A DNA stretch of 64,000 nt. Origin: Forficula auricularia. Its lineage: Eukaryota; Arthropoda; Insecta; Dermaptera; Forficulidae. The stretch is taken from NCBI GenBank assembly GCA_024734495.1, contig JALMQS010000161.1, positions 3,074,450 to 3,138,449 of the forward strand, given 5' to 3'. Under the pieces are notes generated by a model. That model saw nothing but the letters and a program-made list of their open reading frames with translations, did not search any database and was not told the origin of the DNA. The first letter of the stretch is position 1; each line of letters starts with the position of its first letter. Shown here in pieces: positions 10,453 to 21,420 of the stretch. The position numbers and the translations under genes were made by a program.

Positions 10453-12155
10453 CAGAGGCGTAGCCACGGGGGCTCATGGGATGAGTAACTGCAACGACAA
10501 ACCGTTTTTTATGGCAAAGTAACCGCAATTAAATATATTTCATATGTTTAATCAAGAAATGTTCTTTTTTTAATTTCTTGAAGTACCTTTTGAGTCCAGT
10601 TAAATTGTTCTTTAAAGGGCCCCTCGCGGGAAAGTTTTGGGGTAGCTTTGATTTCTTGATCCTATATGTTTTTTGGTGTGCTGAATCCGAATCTGAAGTT
10701 TCCTAACAAGATTTCGTGACGTAACATTGTCAAAAATGCGAAAATAGGTAAAAAAAAATCTCATTTTTTGGCGGTTTTTTGCTTATAACTCGAAAACTAT
10801 CAATTTTTCGTAAATAACCTTCCTTTTCAAAAAGTTCATAAAATTTCCTACAAAGGATATGATCTGCATCCTCAAAAGTGTCATGGAAAATTCTGGATAT
10901 CTATAAATTTTAGAGTTTTAACAAAAATGGTCCAAGTAAACGTTCAAGTCAACAAAATTTCCTAGAGAATGAGACAGAATCAAGTTTTTAGAATGAGTGG
11001 TTTTCATTTTATAAAGGAAAAGGATTTTTTCCCATTTTGACCATGAAGGAGCACGTTTTCGACAAAAGCCACTATACATTTTTAAAGTAAATTAAATTTT
11101 CTACATTTCAAACACAGTTTTATCTTAATTGGATAATGGTAACCCGTGGCGCAATGAGGTTGAAGATTTGAAAAACTTCAATGTTTTTCAAAAAATCTCA
11201 GTTTTTCCTAGATAAAATGAAAAACACTCATCCTAGAAACTTGATTTCTATCTCATTCTCTAAGAAATGTTGGTGACTTTAACGTTTACTTGGACTCTTA
11301 TTTTGATAAAACTCTTAGATTTAGAGATATCTACCATTTTCCATGACATGATATGATCCGAATCCTCAGAAGTGTCATGGAAAATGCACCGGACATCTAT
11401 AAATCTATAGTAAGTTTTATCAAGAAAAGTAGTCCAAATAAACGTTCGAGTCAACAAAGCTTCCTAGAAAATATTTAGAAATCAAGTTTCTAGTTTGAGT
11501 GGTTTCCATTTAATGAAGAAAAATTGCGAAAAATTGCAGTTTTTCAAAAATTTAACCTCATTGAGGCACGGGTTATCATTATCTAATTAAGATGAAACTT
11601 TGTTTGAATTATATCAAATTTAATCTAGTTTAAACATGTATAGAGTGGTCTTTGTCGAAAACGTGCTCTTTCATGGTCAAAATAGGAAAAAATCGAAAAA
11701 AGTGGGAGTTTGAGTTTTTGAGATTTGCGGAAACAGAAAAAATACACCAATTTTCAACTAGCGAGCCCGAACCGTTGGTTGTAGAAAAATCTAAATTATG
11801 AAATTTATAGGAAATTTTATGAACTTTCATTTTTAATAGAAAGGTTATTTACGAAAAGTTGATAGTTTTCGAGTTATAAGCAAACAACCGCCAAAAAATG
11901 AGATTTTTACCTTTTTTTGCATTTTTGACAATGTTCCGTCACGAAATCTTGTTAGCAAGCCTCAGATTCGGATTCAAATACCTCGAAACATAAGGAAGCT
12001 CGAAGAAATTACAACTACCCCAAAAACCTTCCGGATAAAAACACAATTTAATTGGACTATTTGTTTTAATAAAAAAAATTCCCACTAGATATTTTGATTT
12101 GACCCCCCCCCCCCCCCCCCCCCCCCCCCGTGAAAATCTTCTGGCTACGTCACTG
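10453..12155. mobile_element. 1.7-kb hAT foldback element with 8-bp TSD
   Basis: The ends CAGAGGCGTAGCC and GGCTACGTCACTG are hAT-type inverted termini (CAGTGGCGTAGC class). The flanks ACGATAAG (10445-10452 and 12156-12163) are identical. Nearly the whole length is an inverted repeat centred near 11.3 kb; for example TTGGCGGTTTTTTGCTTATA (left) pairs with the block around 11878-11898. A C-run at 12103-12129 lies just inside the right end. No transposase ORF is present, so it is non-autonomous. Confidence 0.9.
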
Positions 12156-12163
12156 ACGATAAG

Positions 12164-12558
12164 TAATTATAAAAAAGTATAAATATAAAAATTCAAATTG
12201 CGGATAGCAACAGAAAACATTAAAAATAATCCTTCATTCTTAACTTTGAGAATAAATTGCATAAATTGGCTTTATTCACTACTTCAAAGACAAATGACAA
12301 GGTGAGAAGGTGTCATCTAGTAAATATGAATTGTCATGAATAATTTTTAATAAATGTCAGAAGTTTTTTTGTGTTCATTCTTCGGGAATCGAACCTGAGT
12401 GCCAAAAATTCTACCTGGACCATTGGTTAGTCTAATTTTCTGTTTTTGTTGTCAATTTTAATTTTGTTTTTTTTATTTACAAATTATAGATTGTATTTTA
12501 GAAAATTAAATTATTTTTATAAAAGTTCAAAGAGTTGACTTAAAATTTCTAAAGAAAT
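12164..12558. other. AT-rich stretch, no gene seen
   Basis: Short ORFs only. A segment near 12384 (TCGGGAATCGAACCTGAG) faintly resembles a tRNA T-arm but has no partner structure. Confidence 0.4.
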
Positions 12559-12569
12559 TAGAAGAAATT

Positions 12570-12633
12570 TACTCTACTTATGTGTGAAATGGGCTTTGTT
12601 CCGGGTGATATTAAATAAATTTAAAAAAAAAAA
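12570..12633 (+). mobile_element. 5'-truncated SINE tail with 11-bp TSD
   Basis: GGGCTTTGTTCC, GGTGATATTAAATAAATT and an A-run match the 3' end of the 10.2- and 45.2-kb SINEs. The flanks TAGAAGAAATT (12559-12569 and 12634-12644) are identical. Truncation at the 5' end is the usual outcome of incomplete target-primed reverse transcription. Confidence 0.85.
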
Positions 12634-12644
12634 TAGAAGAAATT

Positions 12645-13250
12645 GTCATTTACTAAATTCGAGAAGTTGTGGATAATCTTTATTACATGTCAGATTTAGC
12701 AGATAACATATGTCAGGTGGGTTCACTTCGAAGGGTCATAGAGATAAACAAATTGGGGAATGCGTTTGTTCGGTTAGTATTTAATTTAGTCGCGAATGGA
12801 ATTTGAAAATTGGGTGTTTTTCGAAAATGAAGCGTTAGGGTGGATTTATTTGCATCAAGTAGAGGACACTCTCTTTGATTTATTTTGAAAACATTTCCGT
12901 TTCATTAATTATTTAAAACTCTACTTAGTTCTGATTGTATTTGGTCCAATTTCCTCTTTAAGAGTTTCTCAATTGCTTACATCCAACTCACTGCACTTTT
13001 CATGGAACGTGTTGATCAATTTAAATAGAATTGATCTCTCTAGCAAAATTGTTTCAGCGTAACCTTGATGCAATCTCAGTTTTAAATTGAATGAAAGGAA
13101 GCTTAGTTCAATTGAGTTTAAAAATATCCTTCATCCACTAAATTATTTAATATTTTAGAAAGGTTTGTCAATAAGATGATTCATCCTCTAATCTATTCGA
13201 GAGTTTATAATCGAAATAAGCAAATCCTTCCTTGTAGATTAGCTCGGACA
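12645..13250. other. Intergenic stretch with a family U scrap
   Basis: At 12842-12872 TTTATTTGCATCAAGTAGAG followed by GACACTCTCTTTG matches the U arm. Otherwise unrecognised. Confidence 0.45.
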
Positions 13251-13253
13251 TCA

Positions 13254-14610
13254 TGATTCAGAGAAAGACACTCACGTGAAACATCGTTGCAGCTTCAAAT
13301 AATAAGATGGAAGAAATGGTTGGATGAACCCCAAAATTTAGTAATAGCAGTTTCACTGGACCTTCGACGTGCCTTTGAAACTGTTAATCGAGATCTCCTT
13401 TTGGAGTGGTTTGATTGTTATTTAAGAAATCGCACCCATATGACTAAAATTAATAGTGAAATCTCCAAACCATAATAGTATTGGTGTTCCCCAAGGAAGT
13501 ATACTTGGACCTTTATTTTTTATCTTGTATATTAATGATATAGATAGCTGTATGGATGAAAATGTTTTTGTAAATTTATTTGCGGATGATACTTTAATAT
13601 CTGTAGAGGATAGTGATATCGACATGGCTGTAGTAAGAATAAATAGGATACTCACAAAAATTGAGAGATGGTTAAATGTCAACAAACTTATAATAAATTG
13701 TCCAAAGTTAAAAGTAATAATAATGGTTGCTAGTGTGGGGAAAACATATCTCCGGTTTGGCTGAGTGGTGTGCAACTGGAATAGGTCGACTCTATAAGGT
13801 ATCTTGGTGTTATAGTTGATGACAGGTTGAATTTTAAAATCCATTTTAATGAACTAATTAGAAGTTTAAATGGAAAAGTTAATCATTTTAATAGAATCAG
13901 CAATAACTTAAATATGAATAATAGAATTGCATTTTATAAGAGCATAATTAATATCAATTTTTACTATTGTCCTACAATCTTATACTTTGGTACAAAAAAT
14001 AATATAAATGAGCTACAGTTGCTACAAAATAAGTGTATGAGAACTATTTTGAAATGTGAATGATATAAATTAATAAAGTAAAGGGTGTGTAGTTTCACAG
14101 TGATTTATTAATTAATATCATGTTTCACCTAAAACCTACACCACTTTCTCTAAGTAAAAGTGATAGATATACACCAATTAGAACCATTCTGGAATGCCTA
14201 GGTTTTTTAAATATAAGTGATTTCCTGTAATTACAAACAATAAGCTTTGTCTACAAATTGTATCACAGAGAATTACCAAAGTATTTAGAATTCACAATAG
14301 TAAATGAAATGCATGATCATTATCCCAGGTATAATGATAGGATATATGTACATAAGGTAAATAGAGAATTGGCGAAAAATTCACTCAATTTTAGAGGGCT
14401 TGAGGAATTCAATCCTCTGCACTCTGATGTAAAAAATTCAACTAATTTAACTTTATTGAAAATGAAATTTAGGAAACATATAAGTGATAAATGAAAAAAG
14501 TTACATAGACATTAGAAGTTAAGTTAGAAGAAATTAATTGTAATTATGTAGTATAATGTAATATATATGTATGGAAATACATTTAAATTTAAATAAATAA
14601 AATAAATGCT
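13254..14610 (+). pseudogene. Non-LTR retrotransposon (LINE) reverse transcriptase relic
   Basis: Translation gives, in order, FRERHSRETSLQLQ, AVSLDLRRAFETVN (RT motif A), GVPQGSILGPLFFILYINDI (motif B), LFADDT (motif C catalytic box, 13576-13593) and later YCPTILYFGTKNNINELQLL in the thumb/tail region. The frame breaks near 13475, 13764 and 14063, and a short stretch before the CYLRNR segment is missing. The 3' end is AT-rich with AAATAAATAAAATAAAT. The element would have copied its RNA into target DNA; this copy is dead. Its sequence fits the Jockey/CR1 group broadly; I cannot assign a clade. Confidence 0.85.
14060..14160 (-). mobile_element. Family V element inside the LINE relic
   Basis: It splits the LINE frame between KC and RYTPIRTILE, which otherwise join. 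On the minus strand it reads TTAGAGAAAGTGGTGTAGG then GGTGAAACATGATATTAA, the V leader, and folds through TTAATTAATAAA arms. The target duplication is short or decayed (GTGA on both sides). Confidence 0.6.
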
Positions 14611-15295
14611 TTCCACATTTGCTCAGAGATTTTATAGATAAGTTTAAGATCCCAAAAAAAATTCCCTAAAAATCAAATTTTCTTGTTACAAAAGAAACCT
14701 GAAACCACCTTGGAGATTTATAATGAGATAATGTAATCAGAATGCATAATTTAATTATTTATACACTAAATTCTGGATTTTTTTTTTAAGTAAACAGGCC
14801 ATTTGAAACCGTTTTAAAACTTTTGCTCATTAAAGAAAAAGAAAAGAAAAATTTTCTTTTTCTTGTATCTCGATAAAATTGACTTGCTATATTGATGTTT
14901 TTTTGTTTTCAAATAATTAACTTTGATAATGTTTATAACGAGGTTATCGATCAAATAAGCCAGCCAAGTGCGAGTCGGACCGCAGATCAAGTATATAAAG
15001 ATTTTTTTTTTGCAAATATTTATATTTTTTATTTTTCTTCAGGGTAATTTCTTCTCCAAGGCAAACTGTATCATTGTCTATTTTCAAAATATTTATTTGT
15101 ATTGTTATTTTATATTTCTTTTTTAAAGCAAATATTTTTTCAAATTTATCTTTTCTCACTAAACGTTTGGATTTCAAATAAAAGTTTTCAGATTGTTTTA
15201 TATAAAAGAATTGCATTTATTTATATATAATATAGTTTATTTATAAAACTTAATCCCGGACCTTTCTACCTATTTAGTTAGATTATAAAATCACG
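14611..15295. other. AT-rich stretch, no gene
   Basis: GCCAGCCAAGTGCGAGTCGG near 14959 looks like the end of a dispersed repeat. The minus-strand ORF at 14944-15216 lacks family features. Confidence 0.45.
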
Positions 15296-15858
15296 ATCTA
15301 AGTGTTTTTAAGGTAGTTGTTTCGCGACAATACTAGCAAAAAGTTAATGCTAGAGTATATAGTACAACAATAAGGATTCATAATTCATAAGCCCAAAACT
15401 TTTTGCTGTTTATGTACCACTACTAGCTAATCCCGTGATCGTTTGACAAATCTGGCAACACTGTCCGAGCTTGTATATATTTTATCATAGAAATTTCAGA
15501 TAAAGTAGGGTAAATCCGGGAGAGATGCCATACATTTTAAAAAACCATTATTCTAAAGCCCATGGTGCACATTACCATAAGTAAATAGTTGTTGTGTTAA
15601 CACAATAAAATGTATTAAGTGTGTAATGGGTTATTATTAAATTAAAAACAGTGTAATAAGTAGAAAAAATTTATTTGTAAAACTTTGTTCTGTGGCGTCT
15701 CACCCACAGGTGTCAGAGGAGATGCCACACCTCTTTAAATTACAAATTACAAATTACAATAGTAGTAAAAACATTGTTATTAAAAGTATTTAAGAATTAA
15801 AAAACAATTTTAGGTATAAAAAAAGCTAAAAATATATATATTGAACATAGAAAGTTCT

Positions 15859-16080
15859 TTAAAGATTGTAAACAAGATTTTGCCAAATAAAAACAATAAT
15901 AATTGGACAATATTTAGTCTTTTTTAGAAATTTTTCTATTTTGGTGACCACAATCGACACAAAATTCTTCAAAATAGTGCAGTCCTCAAGAAGCCAACTC
16001 TGGCATGTTGCACAACGCAACAAATCACATTTCTTGGAAGGTGAAGCATAGTTTTCATCGCAGTATGGCATCTCTCCCAT
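15859..16080 (-). pseudogene. Cysteine-rich C-terminal fragment, likely of a pogo-type transposase
   Basis: The peptide YCDENYASPSKKCDLLRCAT with CQSWLLEDC has the spacing C-x10-C-x4-C-x2-C-x6-C with a tryptophan before the last cysteine. It resembles the PHD-like tail found on many insect pogo/Tigger DDE proteins (C..C, then C..C....W...C), but the first cysteine pair is degraded. The catalytic domain is not visible. The family call rests on the TA duplication and this tail. Confidence 0.45.
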
Positions 16081-16182
16081 TTAGTACAAGTGAGATGCCA
16101 CACCCTCCCTCCTGCCGCGATTAGTAGCGATCAAACCAAAAACCGAATCATAACCTCACTAAAGATTTCGTTGTTTACTATC

Positions 16183-16282
16183 NNNNNNNNNNNNNNNNNN
16201 NNNNNNNNNNNNNNNNNNNNNNNNNNNNNNNNNNNNNNNNNNNNNNNNNNNNNNNNNNNNNNNNNNNNNNNNNNNNNNNNNN
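16183..16282. other. Assembly gap (100 N)
   Basis: Exactly 100 unresolved bases, the usual placeholder for a gap of unknown size, within the pogo-like element. ORFs crossing it are meaningless. Confidence 0.99.
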
Positions 16283-16975
16283 TGACTTTATTCGAATATT
16301 TAAAATATTAGCTCTTAATAAATTCATAAGTGAAGTTTAAGAAAAACTTTAGAGTGTGTAATGAGAGTCTTACCTTCGATTTTAGCCTGTAGTCAGTAAA
16401 ATATTTTTCACAATCAGATAAAAACAGTTTTCCTATCAATTTAAAAGTACAACTGATAAGGCGGACTGGCCTGCGCTAGGATCTAGCTGGTACTTTTTGA
16501 ACTATAAGGGGTGCGGCATCTCTCCCGAGTGTGGCGTCTCTCCCGGATTTACCCTACATTATAAAGGGAGATTTATAAAACAAAAAGTTCTTAATAAGGG
16601 ATTGAAAGGTGTTGCAACAATGGCTGAAGCGAAAAAATGTCAAAAAAGTACTAAAGTTAACCCACTTTTTAGGTTAAATAAATCCGTTATTACCAGCTTG
16701 TTTTTAGTGTAAATTTTTCATTATTTATTCATTAATATCTCAGAAACAATCCCATCTTAATGATAAGTCAATGGAAATATCATTAAAATCATTGTAAATC
16801 ATGTCATTTTTCATTAAACTTGTAAAGAAGCCTATTGCTCGCATCTCAGAAACTGTGTTGTAACTATGAATTAAAATTTTCTTAAAAAATATATTAGTAG
16901 TTTAATTTTTTATAACAATGGTAAGAAGAGTTTCTTAATTGTAATTATATAAATTGAAAGTTTTTGTGCCGAGAG

Positions 16976-17640
16976 TAGCAGTTAAATTAAACGCGCTCAA
17001 AAAACGCCAAAAAATAATGTAATATAAGAAATGTATATTGATTAATGTGAACCATGTGGAAATTTATCTTTAACCATGAGATTTTTTTTTAATATTTACA
17101 TAATCTTTTTTAAAGTTCAAATTATATTTTACTCAATTATATAAAACTAAATTGTTTGTCTAAAGAGGGAGAAAACGAGCGTCCCTCAGTAGGGGTTGAA
17201 TTTCCGTAAGCGGGAAGTTGAGTAAATGTAAATAATTGATTGAAACATCGTATATTTTTATTTAATTTAAAATTTATTTGCTAGAAATTATTCAACTCGA
17301 TCTCAAGTTAAAATTAAAATGTCATGCTATATTTCGTATTGAATTAAATAAGGATTCTTTCTGAAAAATCATTTTCATCATTGATTTATGACTATGTGTG
17401 TGCCTGTAAGATAAACATGATAAGTCAAGAACGAAAAGTGGTAGAATGTTCGTTATAATGCGAAAAAATTGTATTTCCAATACAAAAAAATATTTAAATT
17501 TCGGGCATACTAGCATCGCATCTAACAGTTAAAAATGCAGATAGAAAACTACATTCTCGTCCAACTCGGTCCAAAGATATTAGATAATATTAGGTTGTTT
17601 CAAAAGTTGTGTCCGTTTTAATGTCATGTGTTTTTGTAGC
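16976..17640. other. AT-rich stretch, no gene
   Basis: A family U leader scrap (TTTTTGTGCCGAGAGTAGCA) ends at about 16980. The rest is unrecognised. Confidence 0.45.
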
Positions 17641-17644
17641 TCCA

Positions 17645-18274
17645 TATCTCAATAAATATTTACTCTCCTCCACACTCTTCCTAATTTATATAAACGACCT
17701 TATCGATCAAACGTCAAACCCCACTCATTGTTACGCCGACGTTAGCACTCTGCACGACAAACCCTCACTCCCGAATAATCGAATCAATGTTGCTTCCTCA
17801 ATTACTCTCGACCTAGTCAAATTGAATAAATGGGGCTCTCAAAATTTAGTTAACTTTAATACAAATAAGACTCAATGTTGTCTAATTTCTAGGCGCGAAA
17901 ATAAAGATTTCCCTGATATTCACTTCGATTTGAATACCCTGAAAATGTGTGACAGCCTATCCATGTTGGGCGTCTTTGTCGCATCTGACCTGTCTTGGAA
18001 CGAACACATCTCATCTGTGGCTAAATCTGCAGCAAGGAAGATTGGCTACTTATTCAGGTCCAAGAGATTTTACAAACCCCCACAACTTCTCACCATCTAC
18101 AAGGCCCCTGGCTCTCATCTATGGATAGGAGCCTCTAAATATTCTCTTGCTACCCTAGATGCAATTCAGAAACGAGCCGTCAAGCTAATTGACGATTCTA
18201 CCCTCACCGACTCCCTTGACTCGCTGGTTCATCGAAGAAATGTCTCTGCCCTTTCCCTTTTCTATAGATATTAA
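17645..18274 (+). pseudogene. Second LINE reverse transcriptase relic (C-terminal half)
   Basis: Starts with LFLIYINDLIDQ (end of RT motif B) and HCYADVSTLH, where the catalytic YADD has become YADV. It continues through LVKLNKWGSQNLVNFNTNKT, LGVFVASDLSWNEHI and AARKIGYLFRSKRFYKPPQL to AIQKRAVKLI, all typical of Jockey/CR1-like elements. The usual segment between IYKA and the SHLWIGA-like block is deleted. It reads open for 221 codons despite lacking the N-terminal RT motifs. Confidence 0.85.
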
Positions 18275-18371
18275 AGAATAAATAAAATATCTTTTAAAAA
18301 AACCTTAGACAATATCCATTTTTCTTTGAGATCGGTATCTAATTGTTGTCTTGAACATTCAATGAGAAAGT

Positions 18372-18722
18372 TTGCAAGTAGAAAATTTATTTCTAATGAA
18401 AATGGAGTCGAAAATAGACCACAATGATGATTATTTTTTCGAAAATCTTGAAATCAAGTTCCACATTCAAAATTTAAAATTAGCACTTTTATTTTTCGAA
18501 AACTTCCCAGTAGATTTTCAGATTTCTTATTTTACAGAAAAAAATTTATCAGACCAAATTGTTATGTGTTTTCCAGTATCTACATATAAATCTCAATGTT
18601 TTAAAAAATTTTATGACTTTATATTGGGCCACGGGTTGGACAGCCCTGGTTTAAATCAAATGGGATTCAAGAAGGATATGAGGAATGGTTATTTATTTTT
18701 TAAAAGGGTCACGGATATATAA
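18372..18722 (+). pseudogene. Open frame ending in a hAT-like terminus; identity uncertain
   Basis: A 116-codon frame with no domain I recognise. Its 3' part (18580-18647) ends in GGGCCACGGGTTGGACAGCCC then TG, which reversed is a hAT-type CAGGGCTGTCCAA terminus. A second copy of this right end lies at 19112-19219. The frame is therefore probably transposon-derived and not a host gene. Confidence 0.35.
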
Positions 18723-19111
18723 TACCTGACTATCCATTATTTATCTATTGACATGTAAGAACGTGCAATGATCTAAAAGACAAGTCCTGACAAGTTTTAG
18801 TCCAGGAGAGAAATTATCAATTAATTGTGATTGTTCTAGAAAACCCCAATTCCTTGTCTCCTTGTATACTAGAATGACATAACTATAGACTAGGTTAGTG
18901 TCGTACCATATAAATTACTGAAATAATAAATATTTTAGAAAATGAAAATATGAGAAGATCGATAATTTTTAAATATTCGAAAATTTATTATTTTTTTTTA
19001 TCTTATATAGTTGGGCTTATAATTTTGCTTTTAGTGAATTTTATTCTTGAAAAAACTTCACGTATTGTACAAATGTACATTCATATTTCAAAATAGGGAA
19101 TAAATATATCT

Positions 19112-19219
19112 CTACATATAAATCTCAATGTTTTAAGGAAGTTTATGATTTAATGTTGGGTCACAGTAATTGCAGTGCTGGACTGCGTGCGGCTCGCGGG
19201 CCACGGCTTGGACAGCCCT
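19112..19219 (+). mobile_element. Second copy of the hAT-like right end
   Basis: Shares CATATAAATCTCAATGTTTT and the GGCTTGGACAGCCCTG terminus with 18580-18647. No left end is visible for either copy, so both are truncated. Confidence 0.55.
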
Positions 19220-19888
19220 GATATAGATCACACCGTATGTCGATCAAAATTCAGCAAAACAATGACATCCTTTTCTTTTTTAAACTGTTTTTAAGACAAA
19301 CACAATCGCATTATAAGGCCTAACTGCCTAACTGATACAGATAATAATATTAATAAAATAAAGAATCTTATTGTCAATGATAATAATTACATTCAAAATT
19401 ATTCTCTGAATTGCTTGCCAACAGCTGAGATGGAAATTTCTCTATTTTTTTATTAATTATTATTATTATTTTTTTATTTTTTTCAAATTATTTAAAGTTA
19501 CTTTTAAAACAATTAATGATGCCACTATACCAAATGTAATAACTAATGTAAAATGGAGTGAATGGATGGTAATTCTAACATAATTATTATAGAGGATAGT
19601 AATCGCCTGATTGACTATCGAAAATTACTGATTTCCCCTAATGGAAGATATGAATAATAGAATTAACCAAAGTTTGTCTTCTACTAAATCCGAGATGTCA
19701 TGAACTAATTGTATTCTATGTTAGAAGATTTTGTTTTAAACCCCTCGGGAATTAATTCTGACAGTTCAAAATACAATCCAGGCTAAGCTGTGAGATGAAC
19801 CCATCATGTAGGGCTCTAAGTATTTCACTCAAAGATTAAATCTTCATTTGTAATATTTTGCTGTCTAATCAAATCATTCTATTATATT
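19220..19888. other. AT-rich stretch, no gene
   Basis: ATT/TTA simple tracts at about 19450-19490. Nothing else recognised. Confidence 0.5.
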
Positions 19889-20200
19889 AAACCAGCAATT
19901 CTTGTATAAATATAGAATCGGTTTCTTGAAAACGGCTCTAACGATTTGGATGAAATTCAAAGGTGAGGGGGTTTTGGGGTTGACAATTCAATCTGTCACG
20001 GTCTCATCTTCGGCTAAGTTGTTTTTGATGGGTTTTTTGTTAATTGAAATAATTGGGGGTCGGGGTGGATGTGGGGGGTGCAGGAGATTGTGGGGTGCAG
20101 TGGGGGGACGAGGTGCTGGGTTTCGGGGTGGGGGAGGGTTAATATATAGCTTTTAATAAAGTAAAAAGTTACCGAGCATCGCTCGGTGGCCTGGTACTTT
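19889..20200 (+). mobile_element. Helitron-like non-autonomous element
   Basis: The 5' part reads AGCAATTCTTGTATAAATAT then AACGGCTCTAACGATTTGG, a block recurring at 25.7, 26.2, 32.6 and 44.6 kb. The body is a G-rich tract (20050-20150). The 3' end carries the perfect 7-bp hairpin ACCGAGC-ATC-GCTCGGT followed by CTGG|T, close to the Helitron CTRR|T rule. The 84-codon ORF here is a G-tract artefact. Confidence 0.6.
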
Positions 20201-20541
20201 TAAATATGTAGCCATGCCAAGTAGTCTAAATAAAAGTACGAGTATATGATGAAGGTTTTAATTTTCTTATAAATCTCGAAGGGGGATGTAATGACTATAC
20301 CCTAAATTAATATAAAAGAGCAAATTGTCGCTTAAGACATCATAAAAATTATCCATGACAACTCGAATTTAGTAACAGACAATCTCGTGAATTTTTAAGA
20401 GATTTCAAAGCTACCAGAGGCAAATTGAATTTTTATATTTATACGAGCTAATGCGAGCGTGCCTTCAGGCGAATTTTAAAAGACCCTGAAGTTGCTTTTT
20501 AGAGATTGTATGTAGAATTATATAGCGTTGGTCTGTTTATG

Positions 20542-20907
20542 CTATCTCGTCCTGCTGGCGTTTTTTAGGACCGACCTCTGGTTCCTTTCCCTGCTGGCTT
20601 GTTCATTAAAATTGCCTTGACAATTCTGCCTTCGTTCATTCTTTCTACTTGTGCGTACCAATTCTCGTTTTAGTTTGATCCAGTCATCAATCTTTTGGAT
20701 TCGACATTTTTCCCTGATGTCTTCACTTCTTTGTTTATCAAACAGCGATAGGCCAAGAATTCTTCTAAGGGTCTTCATCTCAGCCGTTTCCAACATCTGA
20801 TTAGATTTTGGTCTTGTTTCGGCTGCGTACGTCAGTGTATTGACCTTACCTTCCAAAGACAAAGAACGCAAAATCTTATCAGTTTTCCGTTTTAGGAATA
20901 CAAACAT
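20542..20907 (-). pseudogene. Endonuclease/RT retrotransposon C-terminus
   Basis: The peptide contains LTYAAETRPKSNQMLETAEM and KTLRRILGLSLFDKQRSEDI then REKCRIQKIDDWIKLKREL, the typical tail of insect non-LTR elements of the LTYGAETW...LRRI type. Only the region after the RT catalytic core remains. It differs from the relic at 27 kb, so it is a separate family. Confidence 0.8.
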
Positions 20908-20909
20908 TT

Positions 20910-21111
20910 TGGCACAAGTACCAGTGGCCTAGCGTGTGGGGGGGAGGGATATCCCCGGGTTGTACTTTGCTAGGGCAAACAAAATCCCTATCGTTGAATT
21001 AAAATTAATCATATTTGGTTGAGTTTGGTCCAAGGGCCTGGATTTTCATTTTTTGATCCTTCCCCCACCCCGCATTTTGGGAGGTTAGGTTTTGCATTTT
21101 TAGTCTACTAG
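20910..21111 (-). repeat. R1-type monomer with hAT-like left edge
   Basis: Contains TTTGGTTGAGTTTGGTCCAA, a C-run and TTTTGCATTTTTAGTCTACT, the R1 monomer in reverse. At its left CAGTGGCCTAGCGTGTGGGG resembles a hAT terminus, but no partner end is visible. It truncates the first R4 repeat copy. Confidence 0.5.
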
Positions 21112-21420
21112 TAAAATGACTTAGAGTATTATTTCAATATAATAATCCAGAATTAAATAGATATCTTACCTTAACAGCCTACGTCTCGTGATTGTTCCTG
21201 TGATGATGTCTCCACAGGAAGACACACTCGCGCACAATAAAAGATATACTCTCGATACATTTCAATTTCCAAGGAATAAGGATTTGAGATAACATGGATT
21301 AAATGTAGTTAGGATTAGGGATAGGACATGATTCTCTTGATTAAAGAATCACATGGGCACTCTACAAGAACAAAGAAGTACACACCTACCCGTTACCCAG
21401 TTATTAATATTTTATACAAC
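21112..21420 (-). repeat. R4 repeat copy a (exon-like unit, truncated)
   Basis: On the minus strand this unit ends in GAGACGTAGGCTGTTAAG|GT, a good splice donor (GTAAGATATC; cttac at 21165-21169). The matching acceptor seen in the other copies is cut off by the R1 monomer. The frame leading into the donor contains a stop. Confidence 0.6.

Larger units (their letters stand above)
15508..16554 (-). mobile_element. TA-flanked Tc1/mariner-superfamily element, probably pogo-like
   Basis: The termini GGGTAAATCCGGGAGAGATG and its complement CTCTCCCGGATTTACCC form a TIR of about 20 bp. It sits in a duplicated TA; copies 2 and 3 of repeat C show the single TA empty site (AAAGTACATTATAAAGG). GAGATGCCAC-type motifs recur inside the ends (about 15520, 15720, 16065, 16090, 16510, 16535) and may be transposase-binding subterminal repeats. 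A zinc-finger-like C-terminal coding scrap lies within. The middle is hidden by the assembly gap. Confidence 0.8.
15296..16975 (+). repeat. Repeat C, copy 1 (split by a pogo-like insertion)
   Basis: 15296-15507 and 16555-16975 together match the continuous copies at 28986-29520 and 31043-31720. Markers are TTTCGCGACAATACTAGCAA, CAAATCTGGCAACACTGTC and AATGGCTGAAGCGAAAAA. No conserved long ORF. Its reconstructed order proves where the element at 15508-16554 entered. Confidence 0.85.

Noticed and set aside
16090..16311. ORF across the N block
   Set aside because: It reads through 100 unresolved bases.
19902..20156. 84-codon glycine-rich ORF
   Set aside because: It spans the G-rich tract of a Helitron-like element; composition reflects the tract.
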